Positions 25,447-34,613 are shown, numbered from the stretch's first letter. The stretch is DNA of 64,000 nt from Candidatus Thorarchaeota archaeon (GCA_011365025.1 RDOF01000001.1:124001-188000); one strand, 5' to 3'. Made by a program: numbers and translations. Notes: generated by a model not told the origin, from the letters alone.

Positions 25447-26055
25447 CTATTCCTTCACGCCAATTTTGGCGTAGGCGTGGCTCTTCGCATCCTGCACCTT
25501 CTTCGCTACGACGTCATGTATGCTATCGCCATGAGAGTCCATCGTAACAAGCAAAGGACCAAATTTTTCAGCAGTGATCACCCAGAGGGCTTCAGGCATT
25601 CCCAAGTCCTGCCACTCGTAGGCTCGAACTTCTTTCAGGCCTTTTGCAGCAAGGGCTCCACAGCCACCAGTAAAGCTGCAATATACGGCACCAACTTCTT
25701 TCAATGCCGCAAGGGTTCTGGCCCCCATACCACCCTTTCCAATGATAATGCGCGCCTTATACTTACGCAGGAATTCATCCTCGAAGAGGTCCATTCTGGC
25801 ACTTGTTGTAGGGCCTGCAGACACAATAACCCATTTTTCGTTGACCTGTTTGGCAACAGGACCCACATGGTAAATCACGCTGCCCTCAAAATCCACAGGA
25901 GGTTTCTCGCCCTTTTCGAACATCTTCAGAGCTCGTTCATGAGCCTCATCACGTGCTGTATAGACATGCTCACCTGTTACGTAGACCACATCGCCTACTC
26001 TGAGTTTTCTGGCATCCGCCTCTGAAATGGGAGTTGTAAAGTGATATTCTGCCAT
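25447..26055 (-). CDS. Fumarate hydratase, beta subunit (class I, C-terminal type)
   Basis: Small subunit of the two-subunit iron-sulfur fumarase, converting fumarate and malate. 202 residues, the normal size. Recognised from LRVGDVVYVTGEHVYTARDEAHERAL, the HVGPV and SAGPTTSARMD segments, IIGKGGMGARTLAAL, and YEWQDLGMPEALWV. GGAGGGAG upstream of the ATG overlaps the end of the alpha gene. The gene is translationally coupled to the alpha subunit (2 bp gap). Confidence 0.94.
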   Translation of the reverse strand: MAEYHFTTPISEADARKLRVGDVVYVTGEHVYTARDEAHERALKMFEKGEKPPVDFEGSVIYHVGPVAKQVNEKWVIVSAGPTTSARMDLFEDEFLRKYKARIIIGKGGMGARTLAALKEVGAVYCSFTGGCGALAAKGLKEVRAYEWQDLGMPEALWVITAEKFGPLLVTMDSHGDSIHDVVAKKVQDAKSHAYAKIGVKE

Positions 26056-26057
26056 TC

Positions 26058-26945
26058 TTATTCTCCCTCCGTTGGATGAGTCACATAGGTGACCTTCATA
26101 TCCTTTGATATTATTGCCTTGCTATGTCTGGCTGCCCAGCATTGAACAGCAACTCCAACCGGCAAGGATGCAGGATGGCGCATTGCATAGTCTACTTTCA
26201 CGCCTAACACTGTGGTCTTTCCGCCCAAGCCCATTGGTCCAATACCGGTGGAGTTGATTGCATCCATCAGTTCTTCCTCGATCCTTGCCACCTCGGGCTC
26301 CGGATGTCTGTCGTTAAGAGGCCGCAGAAGCTGTTGCTTGGCGATTTTGATGGCAATATCAGCTCCACCCCCAATTCCAACGCCAATGATATTGGGCGCA
26401 CAGGCTTTGCCCATGTAGCTCATGGCATTATCAACAACCAATTTCTTCACGCCTGTCAAGCCCACACCAGGCTTGAGCATCCCAACGATACACACGTTCT
26501 CACTCCCACCCCCCTTGGGGAAGGCAATGATTTCCAGTGAATCGCCAGGAACAATCTCCCAATTTATCCATGGAATCTTGACTCCAGTATTATCGCCGGA
26601 GTTCCCACCAACTATGGGGTTAACAGCATTGGGACGAAGTGGTACGCTCTCAGTGGCGATTCTTGTCCCTCTCTCTAATGCCACCCTGACTTCATCAATG
26701 AATGGAAACTTGGACCCAACCTTCACATAGAATATAGTGATGCCAGTGTCTTGACACATTGGAACACCAGTCTTTGCTATCTCGATATTCTCCAAGATTG
26801 CCGAAAATTGGGTTTTTGCAGTCGGGTCTGTTTCACGTTCGTAAGCAGCCTGAATCGCCTCCTCGATGTCATCCGGCAACTTGGTTGCCGCCATCTTGAG
26901 AAGACGAACAGTAGTGTCTTGAATGACTTGCAGTGGATCCTTCAT
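26058..26945 (-). CDS. Fumarate hydratase, alpha subunit (class I)
   Basis: Large subunit of the same fumarase, holding the 4Fe-4S cluster. The cluster cysteines are in GVPMCQDTG, GKACAPNIIGVG and near the C-terminus in VQCWAARHSKA. ATG at 26945 gives 295 residues starting MKDPLQVIQDTT, the normal N-terminus; a GTG at 26993 is also in frame but would add 16 residues without family support. It is the upstream gene of the fumarase pair, close to the fumarate reductase genes, so the two steps malate to fumarate to succinate are encoded side by side. Confidence 0.93.
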   Translation of the reverse strand: MKDPLQVIQDTTVRLLKMAATKLPDDIEEAIQAAYERETDPTAKTQFSAILENIEIAKTGVPMCQDTGITIFYVKVGSKFPFIDEVRVALERGTRIATESVPLRPNAVNPIVGGNSGDNTGVKIPWINWEIVPGDSLEIIAFPKGGGSENVCIVGMLKPGVGLTGVKKLVVDNAMSYMGKACAPNIIGVGIGGGADIAIKIAKQQLLRPLNDRHPEPEVARIEEELMDAINSTGIGPMGLGGKTTVLGVKVDYAMRHPASLPVGVAVQCWAARHSKAIISKDMKVTYVTHPTEGE

Positions 26946-27119
26946 TCTATCAGCTTCTGAATTGTGATTGCGGTGGAATGAGTTCCCTCGCACTGCCCCC
27001 GAGGTCCAATAGCTTCCTAATCTTTCTTGCTGTGCATGTCCTTACACGGACCACAAAATGAAAGGACTATATACAAGGATTTGGCAACAATAGAGTAGGA
27101 ACTCACGGAGAGAATTCCG

Positions 27120-27611
27120 ATGACATTTGAGGCAACAATCACGTCAACTATTTCGTTTATTGTCATGTCGGTCTTCCTCTTGGTTTTCGGAATCCTTGAT
27201 GCACGGGAGCAAAGAGTGCCAAATAGCTATACGCTTATGGGAATAGCGATAGGTGCTGCAATAGTCACTGCAACGGGTCGCTTCTTTGAGCAACCCACAC
27301 TACATGTGACTGCAATTTTGGTGATGATTCTACTTCCATTGGTCCTATATAGAATAGGAGCCATTGGCGGCGCTGATGCTAAGGCCTTGTTATTGATCGC
27401 AATCCTAAGCCCAGGTATTGAATTTGCGACGTGGCCGGATTTGATTCTTGAAGGCATACTGATATCCGGTCTAGAAATCGCAATTATGTTGTTTTTGGGG
27501 GTCCTGTATTGGCAGCTTAGAGCAGCAGAACAACGAGAGAGAAGTGCAGTGCCCCTTATCCCATTTCTTTTGGTTGCATATCTTGTTGTACAGCTTTTTG
27601 CATTTCTCTAG
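27120..27611 (+). CDS. Prepilin/preflagellin-type A24 peptidase
   Basis: A membrane aspartyl peptidase of the type IV prepilin family, 163 residues. The two catalytic aspartates are in LDAREQRVPNSY (first cytoplasmic loop) and GGADAKALL (second). Several hydrophobic helices cover the rest. It is on the short side for archaeal FlaK/PibD enzymes and appears to lack extra C-terminal helices, which may be natural for the group. No pilin gene is next to it. Confidence 0.82.
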   Translation: MTFEATITSTISFIVMSVFLLVFGILDAREQRVPNSYTLMGIAIGAAIVTATGRFFEQPTLHVTAILVMILLPLVLYRIGAIGGADAKALLLIAILSPGIEFATWPDLILEGILISGLEIAIMLFLGVLYWQLRAAEQRERSAVPLIPFLLVAYLVVQLFAFL

Positions 27612-27624
27612 TGCTTCATACCAT

Positions 27625-27990
27625 TCAAAGGAATAGTAGGTTCTCAAGAGCTGAGGGAGGCAGAGTAAATGCGTAGAATAGGGTCCAGAGGACCACCCAG
27701 AGGAGAAGATATGTAGGGAGGGAGTTTGTGATGAGTTTTTGTCGTCCACCAATTTCCTCTGGATTAATCTCCATGATGTAAACAACCACAAACAGACTCA
27801 AGACGTAAGTGAGGAGCCCGAAAATCAAGCCTCTGCTTCCTGCAAAGAGAGGACCATAGAGCCCACAGATTATTGCACTGATGATGGCAAAGAGAATCTT
27901 AACGTAGGTCTGCTGATCTGTGGGATTGGCATCCCACCGTCCAAAGATCTTCTTGAAGAGGCTCTGGATAGGTTTAATCACTGAAGACAT
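27625..27990 (-). CDS. Three-helix membrane protein, EMC6/Rab5IF-like
   Basis: About 121 residues with three predicted transmembrane helices (KILFAIISAIICGLYGP, a GLIFGLLTYVLSLFVVVYIM stretch, and LPTYLLLWVVLWTLFYAF). The small size, helix spacing and the GRQKLITNSLPTYLLLW stretch resemble the archaeal EMC6/Rab5-interacting (PF07019) family of membrane-insertion proteins. This is a moderate-confidence match by eye. ATG at 27990 has AGGTG eight nt upstream. It converges on the prepilin peptidase gene and diverges from rqcH. Confidence 0.6.
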   Translation of the reverse strand: MSSVIKPIQSLFKKIFGRWDANPTDQQTYVKILFAIISAIICGLYGPLFAGSRGLIFGLLTYVLSLFVVVYIMEINPEEIGGRQKLITNSLPTYLLLWVVLWTLFYAFTLPPSALENLLFL

Positions 27991-28033
27991 CACTTGGCAC
28001 CTGCTAGGGTCCTGCTCCCGGTCAATCATACAG

Positions 28034-28043
28034 GTTATAAAAC
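28034..28043 (+). promoter_or_regulatory. TATA box of rqcH giving a probable leaderless message
   Basis: GTTATAAAAC is centred about 28 nt upstream of the ATG at 28066, the distance from TATA to transcription start. No ribosome-binding site is seen, so the transcript is probably leaderless. Confidence 0.5.
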
Positions 28044-28065
28044 GCTCGGTCAGAAGTGAACCATC

Positions 28066-30090
28066 ATGAAACAATCAATGAGTAATATTGACGTTCGCCT
28101 TACCTTGCTTGAGCTTCAACAGGCGGCAGAAGGTGCCTTCATCAAGAATGTATATCAGTATGGCGACATATTTGTCTTGAAGCTGTATCAGCCGGCAGGG
28201 GGGACCAGTCAATTACTCATTCAACCCGGACAACGAATACATCTTACTGAGTATCGTAGAGCTGCTCCAAGAGTACCACCGAAGTTCTGTACGGTTCTTC
28301 GAAAATATCTTCGTGACAAGAGGGTCAATTCAATAAAGCAACATGATTTGGACCGTATTGTCGTCATTGAAATAGGTGAAGAAGATAGCAGGTACAAGAT
28401 AGTGGCTGAGCTCTTTGGAAGCGGCAACCTCCTTCTGTTAGACCCTGAAGATTCCATTTTTGTTGCTATGCGATATCGCAGGATGAAGGACAGGAATATT
28501 GTGCCAAAGGCAAGCTATGCCTTCCCACCTCAAAGAGGCGTGGACATATTTAGCCTAGAATCAACCTCATTTCAAGAACTCATATCGGATTCCTCGGCAA
28601 GCGTAGTACGCACCTTAGCCAGCAGGTTGAACCTTGATTCGTTATCTTGTGAGGAAATATGCGCCCTTGCCGGCTTAGCACCGACAAAGAAAGTGTCGGA
28701 ATTGACAGGGCAGGAGATGAAGGATTTACAGTCTGGATTGGATCTATTTGCTGAGAAGCTTAAGATGGGTGTCTGCGACCCCTGTGTTGTTCAGGAGGAT
28801 GACATTGAGGAGGAAGAACTTCAGCCTATTGCCTTCCTTCCATTCAAGTTTGAAGTCTATGATGACCGTACTTGTGAAACCTTCGAAACATTTAGCAAAG
28901 CAATAGATTCGTTCTTTGGAGTCACTGATGCAGAGCTGGCGGATGAGGAAGTAAAGGACGCCTTTATGAAAGAACGAAAACGACTTCAGACTATAGTAGA
29001 CAAGCAATCCGAGAGCATTTCAAGGCTAGAGGCCAACGCTGCGGACCTACGGGTTTCTGGGGAGGCAATCTATTCTCACTTTCAGATTGTACAAGAAATC
29101 TTGAATACGATTTCGGATGCGCGTACTAGCGGCTTATCTTGGAAGGAAATCATGAGTAGAATAGAAGAGGGAAAGAAGAAGAATATTCCATCAGCTGCTG
29201 CAATCAAGAGAATTGTGCCATCACTAGGAAAAATCGAGGTGAGTCTTTCAGGCACTGACGTTGCTCTCGATATTCGCAAAAGCCCACAGGACAATGCTGC
29301 TGCCGCATACGACCAAGCAAAGAAGTCAGAAGCAAAAGCGAAGGGAGCGATGAAGCAGATTGAGCAAACGAAGTCAAAATTGGATGAATTGACGGTATCG
29401 GCTGTTGAAACTGATGTGACAGCTCCAAGAGCAGTAAAGGTGAGAAAGAAGCTCTGGTACGAGAAATTTAGATGGTTTCGGTCATCGGAGGGGTATCTTG
29501 TTCTGGGTGGTCGTGATGCTAAGACCAATGAGAGGCTGGCAAAACGACAGATGGGTCCGAATGATGTATTTCTTCATGCTGCACTGCACGGCGCGCCTTA
29601 TGTTGTAATCAAGGTCCCTGACGAAGCCCCTGGAGAGCTGACTCTTAGGGAAGCAGCACAGTTTGCAGTCACATTTTCGCGAGGGTGGCAAGATGGGCTA
29701 TCCAGTGGAGAAGCATATTGGGTCAATCCTGAGCAGGTGAGTTTTACCCCACCTTCTGGGGAATATCTCCCTGCTGGAGCTGTTATGATATATGGAACAA
29801 AGAACTACATCAGAAATGTACCCATAGAACTGACAGTCGGGGTAATTCTCGAAGAGGATTATGCCATTCCGTTTTCAGGCCCGCATACTGCGGTGTCAGC
29901 ACATTCTGATTACTATTTGAGAGTGGCTCCTGGAAATACAAAGAAAGGCCAGCTTGCGAAAATAATTCTTAGTCAGATACGAAACAAGGTTCCAGAGGAG
30001 CAAACTCACCTGATTGAAGAAATTCCGGATGAAGAAATCATGCGAGTTCTTCCTGCTGGAGATGGGAGAGTAGTTGGTGGCTCAGAGTGA
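28066..30090 (+). CDS. rqcH: NEMF/RqcH-family ribosome quality control protein
   Basis: Archaeal member of the Rqc2/NEMF/RqcH family, which binds stalled large subunits and, in bacteria, adds C-terminal alanine tails. The 674 residues are arranged as NFACT-N (residues 1 to about 200, with VRLTLLELQQAAEGAFIKNVYQ, FCTVLRKYLRD and the DLDRIVVI segment), a helical coiled-coil middle (about 300-455) and an NFACT-R domain (RWFRSSEGYLVLGGRDAKTNE and NDVFLHAALHGAPYVVIK). It is full length. Its divergent neighbour is an EMC6-like membrane protein. Confidence 0.93.
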   Translation: MKQSMSNIDVRLTLLELQQAAEGAFIKNVYQYGDIFVLKLYQPAGGTSQLLIQPGQRIHLTEYRRAAPRVPPKFCTVLRKYLRDKRVNSIKQHDLDRIVVIEIGEEDSRYKIVAELFGSGNLLLLDPEDSIFVAMRYRRMKDRNIVPKASYAFPPQRGVDIFSLESTSFQELISDSSASVVRTLASRLNLDSLSCEEICALAGLAPTKKVSELTGQEMKDLQSGLDLFAEKLKMGVCDPCVVQEDDIEEEELQPIAFLPFKFEVYDDRTCETFETFSKAIDSFFGVTDAELADEEVKDAFMKERKRLQTIVDKQSESISRLEANAADLRVSGEAIYSHFQIVQEILNTISDARTSGLSWKEIMSRIEEGKKKNIPSAAAIKRIVPSLGKIEVSLSGTDVALDIRKSPQDNAAAAYDQAKKSEAKAKGAMKQIEQTKSKLDELTVSAVETDVTAPRAVKVRKKLWYEKFRWFRSSEGYLVLGGRDAKTNERLAKRQMGPNDVFLHAALHGAPYVVIKVPDEAPGELTLREAAQFAVTFSRGWQDGLSSGEAYWVNPEQVSFTPPSGEYLPAGAVMIYGTKNYIRNVPIELTVGVILEEDYAIPFSGPHTAVSAHSDYYLRVAPGNTKKGQLAKIILSQIRNKVPEEQTHLIEEIPDEEIMRVLPAGDGRVVGGSE

Positions 30091-30154
30091 GGCTTTTTAT
30101 GTCGAGAAGCAATAAATGAACCTAGATTAGATGAGATAGAGCACTGCGACAACG

Positions 30155-30161
30155 TTTAAAT
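30155..30161 (+). promoter_or_regulatory. Candidate TATA box before the CBS-domain genes
   Basis: TTTAAAT in the 160-bp gap after rqcH; a leader of about 65 nt would follow. Confidence 0.4.
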
Positions 30162-30250
30162 TCCAAATGGCAGTGAGAGGCAAGTCCGCACTCTGAAGGA
30201 TTTAGACTCGGAGTACGGATTCAGCTTTCTGAGAGGCTGAGGTAATATCT

Positions 30251-30820
30251 ATGGCTGAACCCTCGCATTCCATGTCTGTGAGAGAAATAATGGCTGTCAA
30301 TGTAGTGACCGTACCGCCTGATGCAACAGTTAGAGAAGTTGCTATATCAATGGCAAAGATGGACATTGGCTCCTTGATAATAGTGGACAAGAACCGCCCT
30401 GTGGGCATCATCACAGAAGCAGATATTGTAACAAGAGTCGTTGCTGAGGATAAGGACCCAGCAACAACAAAGGTTGTTGATGTGATGAGTGCACCGTTGA
30501 TTCATATTACGCCAGACACTGCTCTAACAGAAGCCATGCGCGTAATGGCTAGGAGCAACATAAGGCGAGTTGCCGTGCTAAAGAACAACTCCCTGGCGGG
30601 AATTATTACCTCAAGAGATATCCTGCGGTGGTCCCCTGAACTCATTGATGTGTTGGTTGAATCACTGCGTCTTCGAAATGAGCATGCAACAAGTGATGAG
30701 GAGGAGGAAGAGGACGAGTTAGTAGCCTATGGCGGCATATGCGATAGTTGCGGCGAATACTCTGTGGAGTTATCCTTGGAAGATGGCAGGTATCTCTGTG
30801 ATGAGTGTCGAGGAGAGTAG
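30251..30820 (+). CDS. CBS-pair protein with zinc ribbon
   Basis: 189 residues. Two CBS motifs form one Bateman module (VREIMAVNVVTVPPDATVREVAISMAKMDIGSLIIVD and VVDVMSAPLIHITPDTALTEAMRVMARSNIRRVAVL). An acidic linker (DEEEEEDEL) leads to a C-terminal zinc ribbon with CDSC and CDEC. CBS pairs bind adenosine nucleotides and signal energy state. TGAGGTAA precedes the ATG. The next gene encodes four more CBS motifs, so the two may act together. Confidence 0.88.
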   Translation: MAEPSHSMSVREIMAVNVVTVPPDATVREVAISMAKMDIGSLIIVDKNRPVGIITEADIVTRVVAEDKDPATTKVVDVMSAPLIHITPDTALTEAMRVMARSNIRRVAVLKNNSLAGIITSRDILRWSPELIDVLVESLRLRNEHATSDEEEEEDELVAYGGICDSCGEYSVELSLEDGRYLCDECRGE

Positions 30821-30876
30821 GCAACAAAAGCCATTATAACACGACCGAGATGGTCGTCAGATGGAGGTACAAAGAA

Positions 30877-31695
30877 GTGGAAGTTAGTCAGATAATGAGT
30901 GAACCTGTCACAATCGACAAGGACCAAAGACTATCATATGCGCTTGAGCTTCTAGATAAGAAGCGTGTGGATCGGTTGATTGTGGCTGATGACGGAGCTG
31001 TAAAGGGAATCTTGACCTATGCAGACATAGCAGATAGACTAGGCGTAAGCAAAGTAGTTGCTGTATCAGTTGTTAGACTACATGTGTCAAGTGCAATGAC
31101 TGATACAGTCATCACCGTATCTCCAAAGGATGATGTCACCGAAGTTGCTCAGCTTATGATTGAACGCGGAATGAGCGGCTGTCCGGTTGTAGATGAGAAT
31201 GACAAGCTAGTGGGAGTGATTTCAAAGAAGGAACTCTCATCTCTTGTGGAAAAATTCGAGAAGGTGAAAGTCGAAGAATTGATGACAACGGAGAATCTTC
31301 TCGTTGTAAACCCTGTTGAGCGACTTGTCAAAGCGCGCCTAGAAATGCTTGACCGAGGCTATTCGGGTCTGCCTGTTGTGGATGGCAGCAGAGTTCTTGG
31401 CCTTCTTACTGAAAGAGCTGTAGCAGAAGCAATGGCCCGTTTTAGCATGGAAGTACCTGATAAGTATCGCAGAAATCAGGTGAGACAGATTCGCGTAGTT
31501 GATGCTATGATTCAACAGCCACCGATGGTTGCACCAGATGATTCTGTATCGGTAGCAATTAAGACTATGAATGAAGCCAACCTGAATACGCTACCAGTTG
31601 TTGCGAAAGGTAACAAGTTGGTTGGAATTATCAGTGCTACTGATTTCACGAGATTCGTTGCGAATAAGTTCAAGATACCGGAGAAGGAAGACTAA
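30877..31695 (+). CDS. Four-CBS-motif protein
   Basis: About 272 residues made of two Bateman modules: VSQIMSEPVTIDKDQRLSYALEL, SSAMTDTVITVSPKDDVTEVAQLM, VEELMTTENLLVVNPVERLVKARL and VVDAMIQQPPMVAPDDSVSVAIKTM. GTG at 30877 is chosen because GGAGGT lies 8 nt upstream; longer in-frame starts at 30805 and 30850 lack a site and the first overlaps the previous gene. It follows the zinc-ribbon CBS gene and precedes dihydroorotase. Ligand unknown. Confidence 0.86.
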   Translation: MEVSQIMSEPVTIDKDQRLSYALELLDKKRVDRLIVADDGAVKGILTYADIADRLGVSKVVAVSVVRLHVSSAMTDTVITVSPKDDVTEVAQLMIERGMSGCPVVDENDKLVGVISKKELSSLVEKFEKVKVEELMTTENLLVVNPVERLVKARLEMLDRGYSGLPVVDGSRVLGLLTERAVAEAMARFSMEVPDKYRRNQVRQIRVVDAMIQQPPMVAPDDSVSVAIKTMNEANLNTLPVVAKGNKLVGIISATDFTRFVANKFKIPEKED

Positions 31696-31703
31696 TCATT
31701 CGG

Positions 31704-31726
31704 TCGGTAGAATCATATCCTACCGC
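31704..31726. promoter_or_regulatory. Hairpin between the CBS gene and pyrC
   Basis: A CGGTAG/CTACCG inverted repeat around a short loop lies just after the CBS stop and about 16 nt before the pyrC start. It could be a weak attenuator or terminator, or a spacer hairpin. No T run follows on the plus strand. Confidence 0.3.
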
Positions 31727-31741
31727 GTTCACATCTTAGGT

Positions 31742-33058
31742 ATGCCTGCGGACCTTCTCCTAAGAAATGGCATATCAATAATCGATGGGAAGGAGACCGT
31801 TCGCTCGATAGCAATAGAATCGGGAAAGATTCAAGGAGTATATGCTCCCGTTGAGGAACCAGCTTCCAAAGAAGTAGTAGATTGCTCTGGGATGTACGTT
31901 CTCCCAGGCGCAATTGACATTCATGTGCATCTTAGAGACCTAGGTCAACCTGAGAAGGAAACTTTTGCTACAGGGACCATGGCAGCAGCTGCGGGAGGGG
32001 TCACTACAGTTGTAGATATGCCCAATTCCGTTCCTCCAATCCTTACATCCTTTGATTTGGAAGGTAAAATCGAATGTGCTCTAGTGGATAAGTTTGTGAA
32101 TATTGGGTTCTATGGAGGCATTCCCAAGAACCCAGCAGAATTCGATAGGGATATGATTCCCGGCTTGTTGGGCCTGAAGGTATTTCCTCATGCGCCTCTT
32201 GAGAAAGGAACGAAATACACCAAAGAACGCATTCATGATTGTATGAAGATATCTGCCAAACATAAGATTCCTCTCCTGTTTCATCCTGATGCCGCAACAC
32301 CTGGCAAAAGAGTATCAAACACAGAGGACTTCATGAATCTCCACAGTTGTCGAAGTGAATTGAGGGCACTGAAAAAGTTCCTTTCTGCAAAGGCTGAAAT
32401 CGAGGGAAGACTTCACGTATGCCACGTGAGCTGCGCGACAACCGCCAAGGTCATCGCTGATAATAGAGCTGAGGAAACGCTGACTGCAGAAGTCACGCCC
32501 CACCATCTTTTCCTCTGTAATGATGATTTCGACCATGAGAATGGAACAGCCAAAATGCTGCCACCTTTGCGGGAGGAAGAGGATACAAGAGCACTCCGAA
32601 ATGCTCTGACACAGACGTGTGCAATCGACTGCATCGTATCGGACCATGCTCCGCATCAGGCTAAGGAAAAGGAACTGCCATTCCTAGATGCTGCTTCAGG
32701 GATTCCAGGCCTTGAAACTACTGTTCCCATTATGCTTACCGAGGTCTTTGAGGGAAGGATGAGCTGGATTGACTACCTTAGATTATGCTGCTCTGGACCT
32801 GCAAGAATCCTTGGAGTCCGTGGAAAAGGAGTGATTGCCCAGGGTTATGATGCTGATCTCACAGTAATTACAAGGGAAGAATCGGCAATACGTGGGGCCA
32901 GCTTTCATTCCAAAGCAAAGATTACCCCTTTCGAAGGACGGAAAATCCTAGCACATCCAGTGATGACAATTGTGGGTGGCGAAATTGTCTATAGCTATGG
33001 AGATTTTCTCGTTGACCCCGGCGTGGCTGGGATTGTGCCAGTTCGCAAGGCTTGGTGA
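31742..33058 (+). CDS. pyrC: Dihydroorotase
   Basis: Third step of pyrimidine synthesis, carbamoyl-aspartate to dihydroorotate. DIHVHLRDLGQPEKET supplies the metal-binding His-x-His-x-Arg. GLKVF contains the lysine that bridges the two metals when carboxylated. HVSCATTAK, TAEVTPHHLFL and SDHAPH supply further ligands and the catalytic Asp. The ATG at 31742 gives 438 residues, normal for archaeal type I enzymes; an upstream frame reaching to 31598 overlaps the CBS gene and is rejected. TTAGG sits close to the start, shorter than usual spacing. Confidence 0.95.
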   Translation: MPADLLLRNGISIIDGKETVRSIAIESGKIQGVYAPVEEPASKEVVDCSGMYVLPGAIDIHVHLRDLGQPEKETFATGTMAAAAGGVTTVVDMPNSVPPILTSFDLEGKIECALVDKFVNIGFYGGIPKNPAEFDRDMIPGLLGLKVFPHAPLEKGTKYTKERIHDCMKISAKHKIPLLFHPDAATPGKRVSNTEDFMNLHSCRSELRALKKFLSAKAEIEGRLHVCHVSCATTAKVIADNRAEETLTAEVTPHHLFLCNDDFDHENGTAKMLPPLREEEDTRALRNALTQTCAIDCIVSDHAPHQAKEKELPFLDAASGIPGLETTVPIMLTEVFEGRMSWIDYLRLCCSGPARILGVRGKGVIAQGYDADLTVITREESAIRGASFHSKAKITPFEGRKILAHPVMTIVGGEIVYSYGDFLVDPGVAGIVPVRKAW

Positions 33059-33110
33059 AGACAAAAAGGATAACCACAATAAAAGATTGGAGAAAGTGAG
33101 TTGGTAAAGA

Positions 33111-33740
33111 TTGTCACATGCATACTCTGATGATGAAGGTGCTCTCCTTGTGCGACTTGCAAGAAAGACTATTGATGAATACGTGACAACAAGGAAGAAA
33201 CCTGCCATCCCAAACAACTTGCCTAAGAAACTTCTTGAAAAATCGGGTGTATTTGTGACCCTGAACAAGGTTGGTAGAAGCGCATCCAGATTGAGAGGGT
33301 GCATAGGTCGACCATATCCGAGCCAGCCCCTGGTAGAAGCAACAATAGACTCAGCTGTAGACTCTGCAGTAAACGACCCTCGATTTCAGCCAGTGACTAC
33401 TGAGGAACTGGAAGCTATAATTGTAGAATTGAGTGTTCTGACGCCCCCTGTACCAATCAAATATGCAAATCCTGACGAACTCCTACAAAAAGTCGAAGTT
33501 GGAAGAGATGGCCTAATTGCAGGTCGAGGCATGTGGCGCGGCCTACTCCTGCCACAGGTACCCGTTGAGTATGGATGGGACGCCAAGACATTCCTTGAGC
33601 ATACCTGCATGAAGGCTGGAATGCCTTCAAATCAGTGGAAAGAACCGGGAATTGAGTTCATGTCCTTTCAAGCTGAGATTTTTGGTGAAACGGCGCCTCA
33701 TGGAAGCATAATCAGGAACCCGAGAAACGAGCGATGCTGA
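33111..33740 (+). CDS. AMMECR1-domain protein
   Basis: 209 residues of the AMMECR1 family, identified by the LRGCIGRPYP motif and the flanking VEATIDSAVDSAVNDPRF and VEVGRDGLIAGRGMWRGLLLPQVPVEYGW segments. The family is widespread in archaea and eukaryotes; in some archaea it is linked to radical SAM enzymes, but its activity is not established. The start is TTG, with GTGAG upstream. It lies between dihydroorotase and nadC on the same strand. Confidence 0.92.
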   Translation: MSHAYSDDEGALLVRLARKTIDEYVTTRKKPAIPNNLPKKLLEKSGVFVTLNKVGRSASRLRGCIGRPYPSQPLVEATIDSAVDSAVNDPRFQPVTTEELEAIIVELSVLTPPVPIKYANPDELLQKVEVGRDGLIAGRGMWRGLLLPQVPVEYGWDAKTFLEHTCMKAGMPSNQWKEPGIEFMSFQAEIFGETAPHGSIIRNPRNERC

Positions 33741-33755
33741 TGGAGGTAACTAAGA

Positions 33756-34613
33756 ATGAAGCAACTCCCTTCTGAAGTAATTGAAGACCTGAAGAGATTC
33801 TTGAAGGAAGACATCCGATCGGGAGACTTGACGTCTGACATAACGATACCTGCTAATGCCAAGGGCAAAGCCACTATCTATGCAAAAAGCAAGGCAGTCC
33901 TCGCTGGCATGGAAGAGGTGATTGCGATTGCTGAGCTAACAGGACTTCAACACGACTTGCATGTCTTTGAGGGCAATTGGGTAAGTCCAGGAGAGGGGGT
34001 GCTCACACTTACAGGGCCAGCAAGGACCCTCTTAGCTGTTGAACGTGTTTCTTTGAATATCGTTCAGCGGATGAGTGGCATCGCAACCAAGACATACAAA
34101 ATGGTTCATGAGGCGAGGAGAGTCAATTCGAAAGTGAAAGTGGCTGCAACAAGAAAGACTACTCCAGGATTCAGATACTTTGAGAAACGAGCTGTCACAA
34201 TAGGTGGGGGCGACACACACCGCTATGCTCTTGACGATATGGTGTTAATTAAAAACAACCACATCTCTGTTGTTGGGAGTGTCGGGGAAGCAGTGAAACT
34301 TGCCCGGAGAGAGGCTTCCTTCAGCAAGAAGATTTCATGCGAGGTTCGTACTCTTCAAGAGTGTTTGGAGGCAATCAAGGCGGGAGCAGACATTGTATTA
34401 TTGGATAATTTCAGTCCCCAAGATGTTGCAGGTGTTCATAAGATACTCACCGAAAAAGGACTACGTGGCAAAATCATCTTGGAAGTATCTGGTGGAATAG
34501 ATCAAGATAATATCAGGGCCTATGCTGAGAGTGGCTGCGATGTGCTTTCCTCAGGATCTCTGACCCACTCCTATGACTCTTCGGACTTCAATATGCTGCT
34601 AACAATCAAGTAG
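33756..34613 (+). CDS. nadC: Nicotinate-nucleotide pyrophosphorylase (quinolinate phosphoribosyltransferase)
   Basis: Converts quinolinate and PRPP to nicotinate mononucleotide in NAD synthesis. 285 residues, normal length. Recognised from EDIRSGDLTSDITIP, AVERVSLNIVQRMSGIATKTY, the catalytic ATRKTTPGFRYFEKRAVTIGGG segment, DDMVLIKNNHI and EVSGGIDQDNIRAYAESGCDVLSSG. GGAGGT precedes the ATG 15 bp after AMMECR1. NadM (56448) elsewhere in the window continues this pathway. Confidence 0.95.
   Translation: MKQLPSEVIEDLKRFLKEDIRSGDLTSDITIPANAKGKATIYAKSKAVLAGMEEVIAIAELTGLQHDLHVFEGNWVSPGEGVLTLTGPARTLLAVERVSLNIVQRMSGIATKTYKMVHEARRVNSKVKVAATRKTTPGFRYFEKRAVTIGGGDTHRYALDDMVLIKNNHISVVGSVGEAVKLARREASFSKKISCEVRTLQECLEAIKAGADIVLLDNFSPQDVAGVHKILTEKGLRGKIILEVSGGIDQDNIRAYAESGCDVLSSGSLTHSYDSSDFNMLLTIK

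Noticed and set aside
30187..30250. Riboswitch-like leader before the CBS gene
   Set aside because: A few short complementary stretches occur (GATTCAGC with GAGGCTGA), but there is no recognised aptamer pattern.
31598..31741. 48-residue upstream extension of dihydroorotase
   Set aside because: It overlaps the CBS-domain gene in another frame; homology features begin only after the ATG at 31742.
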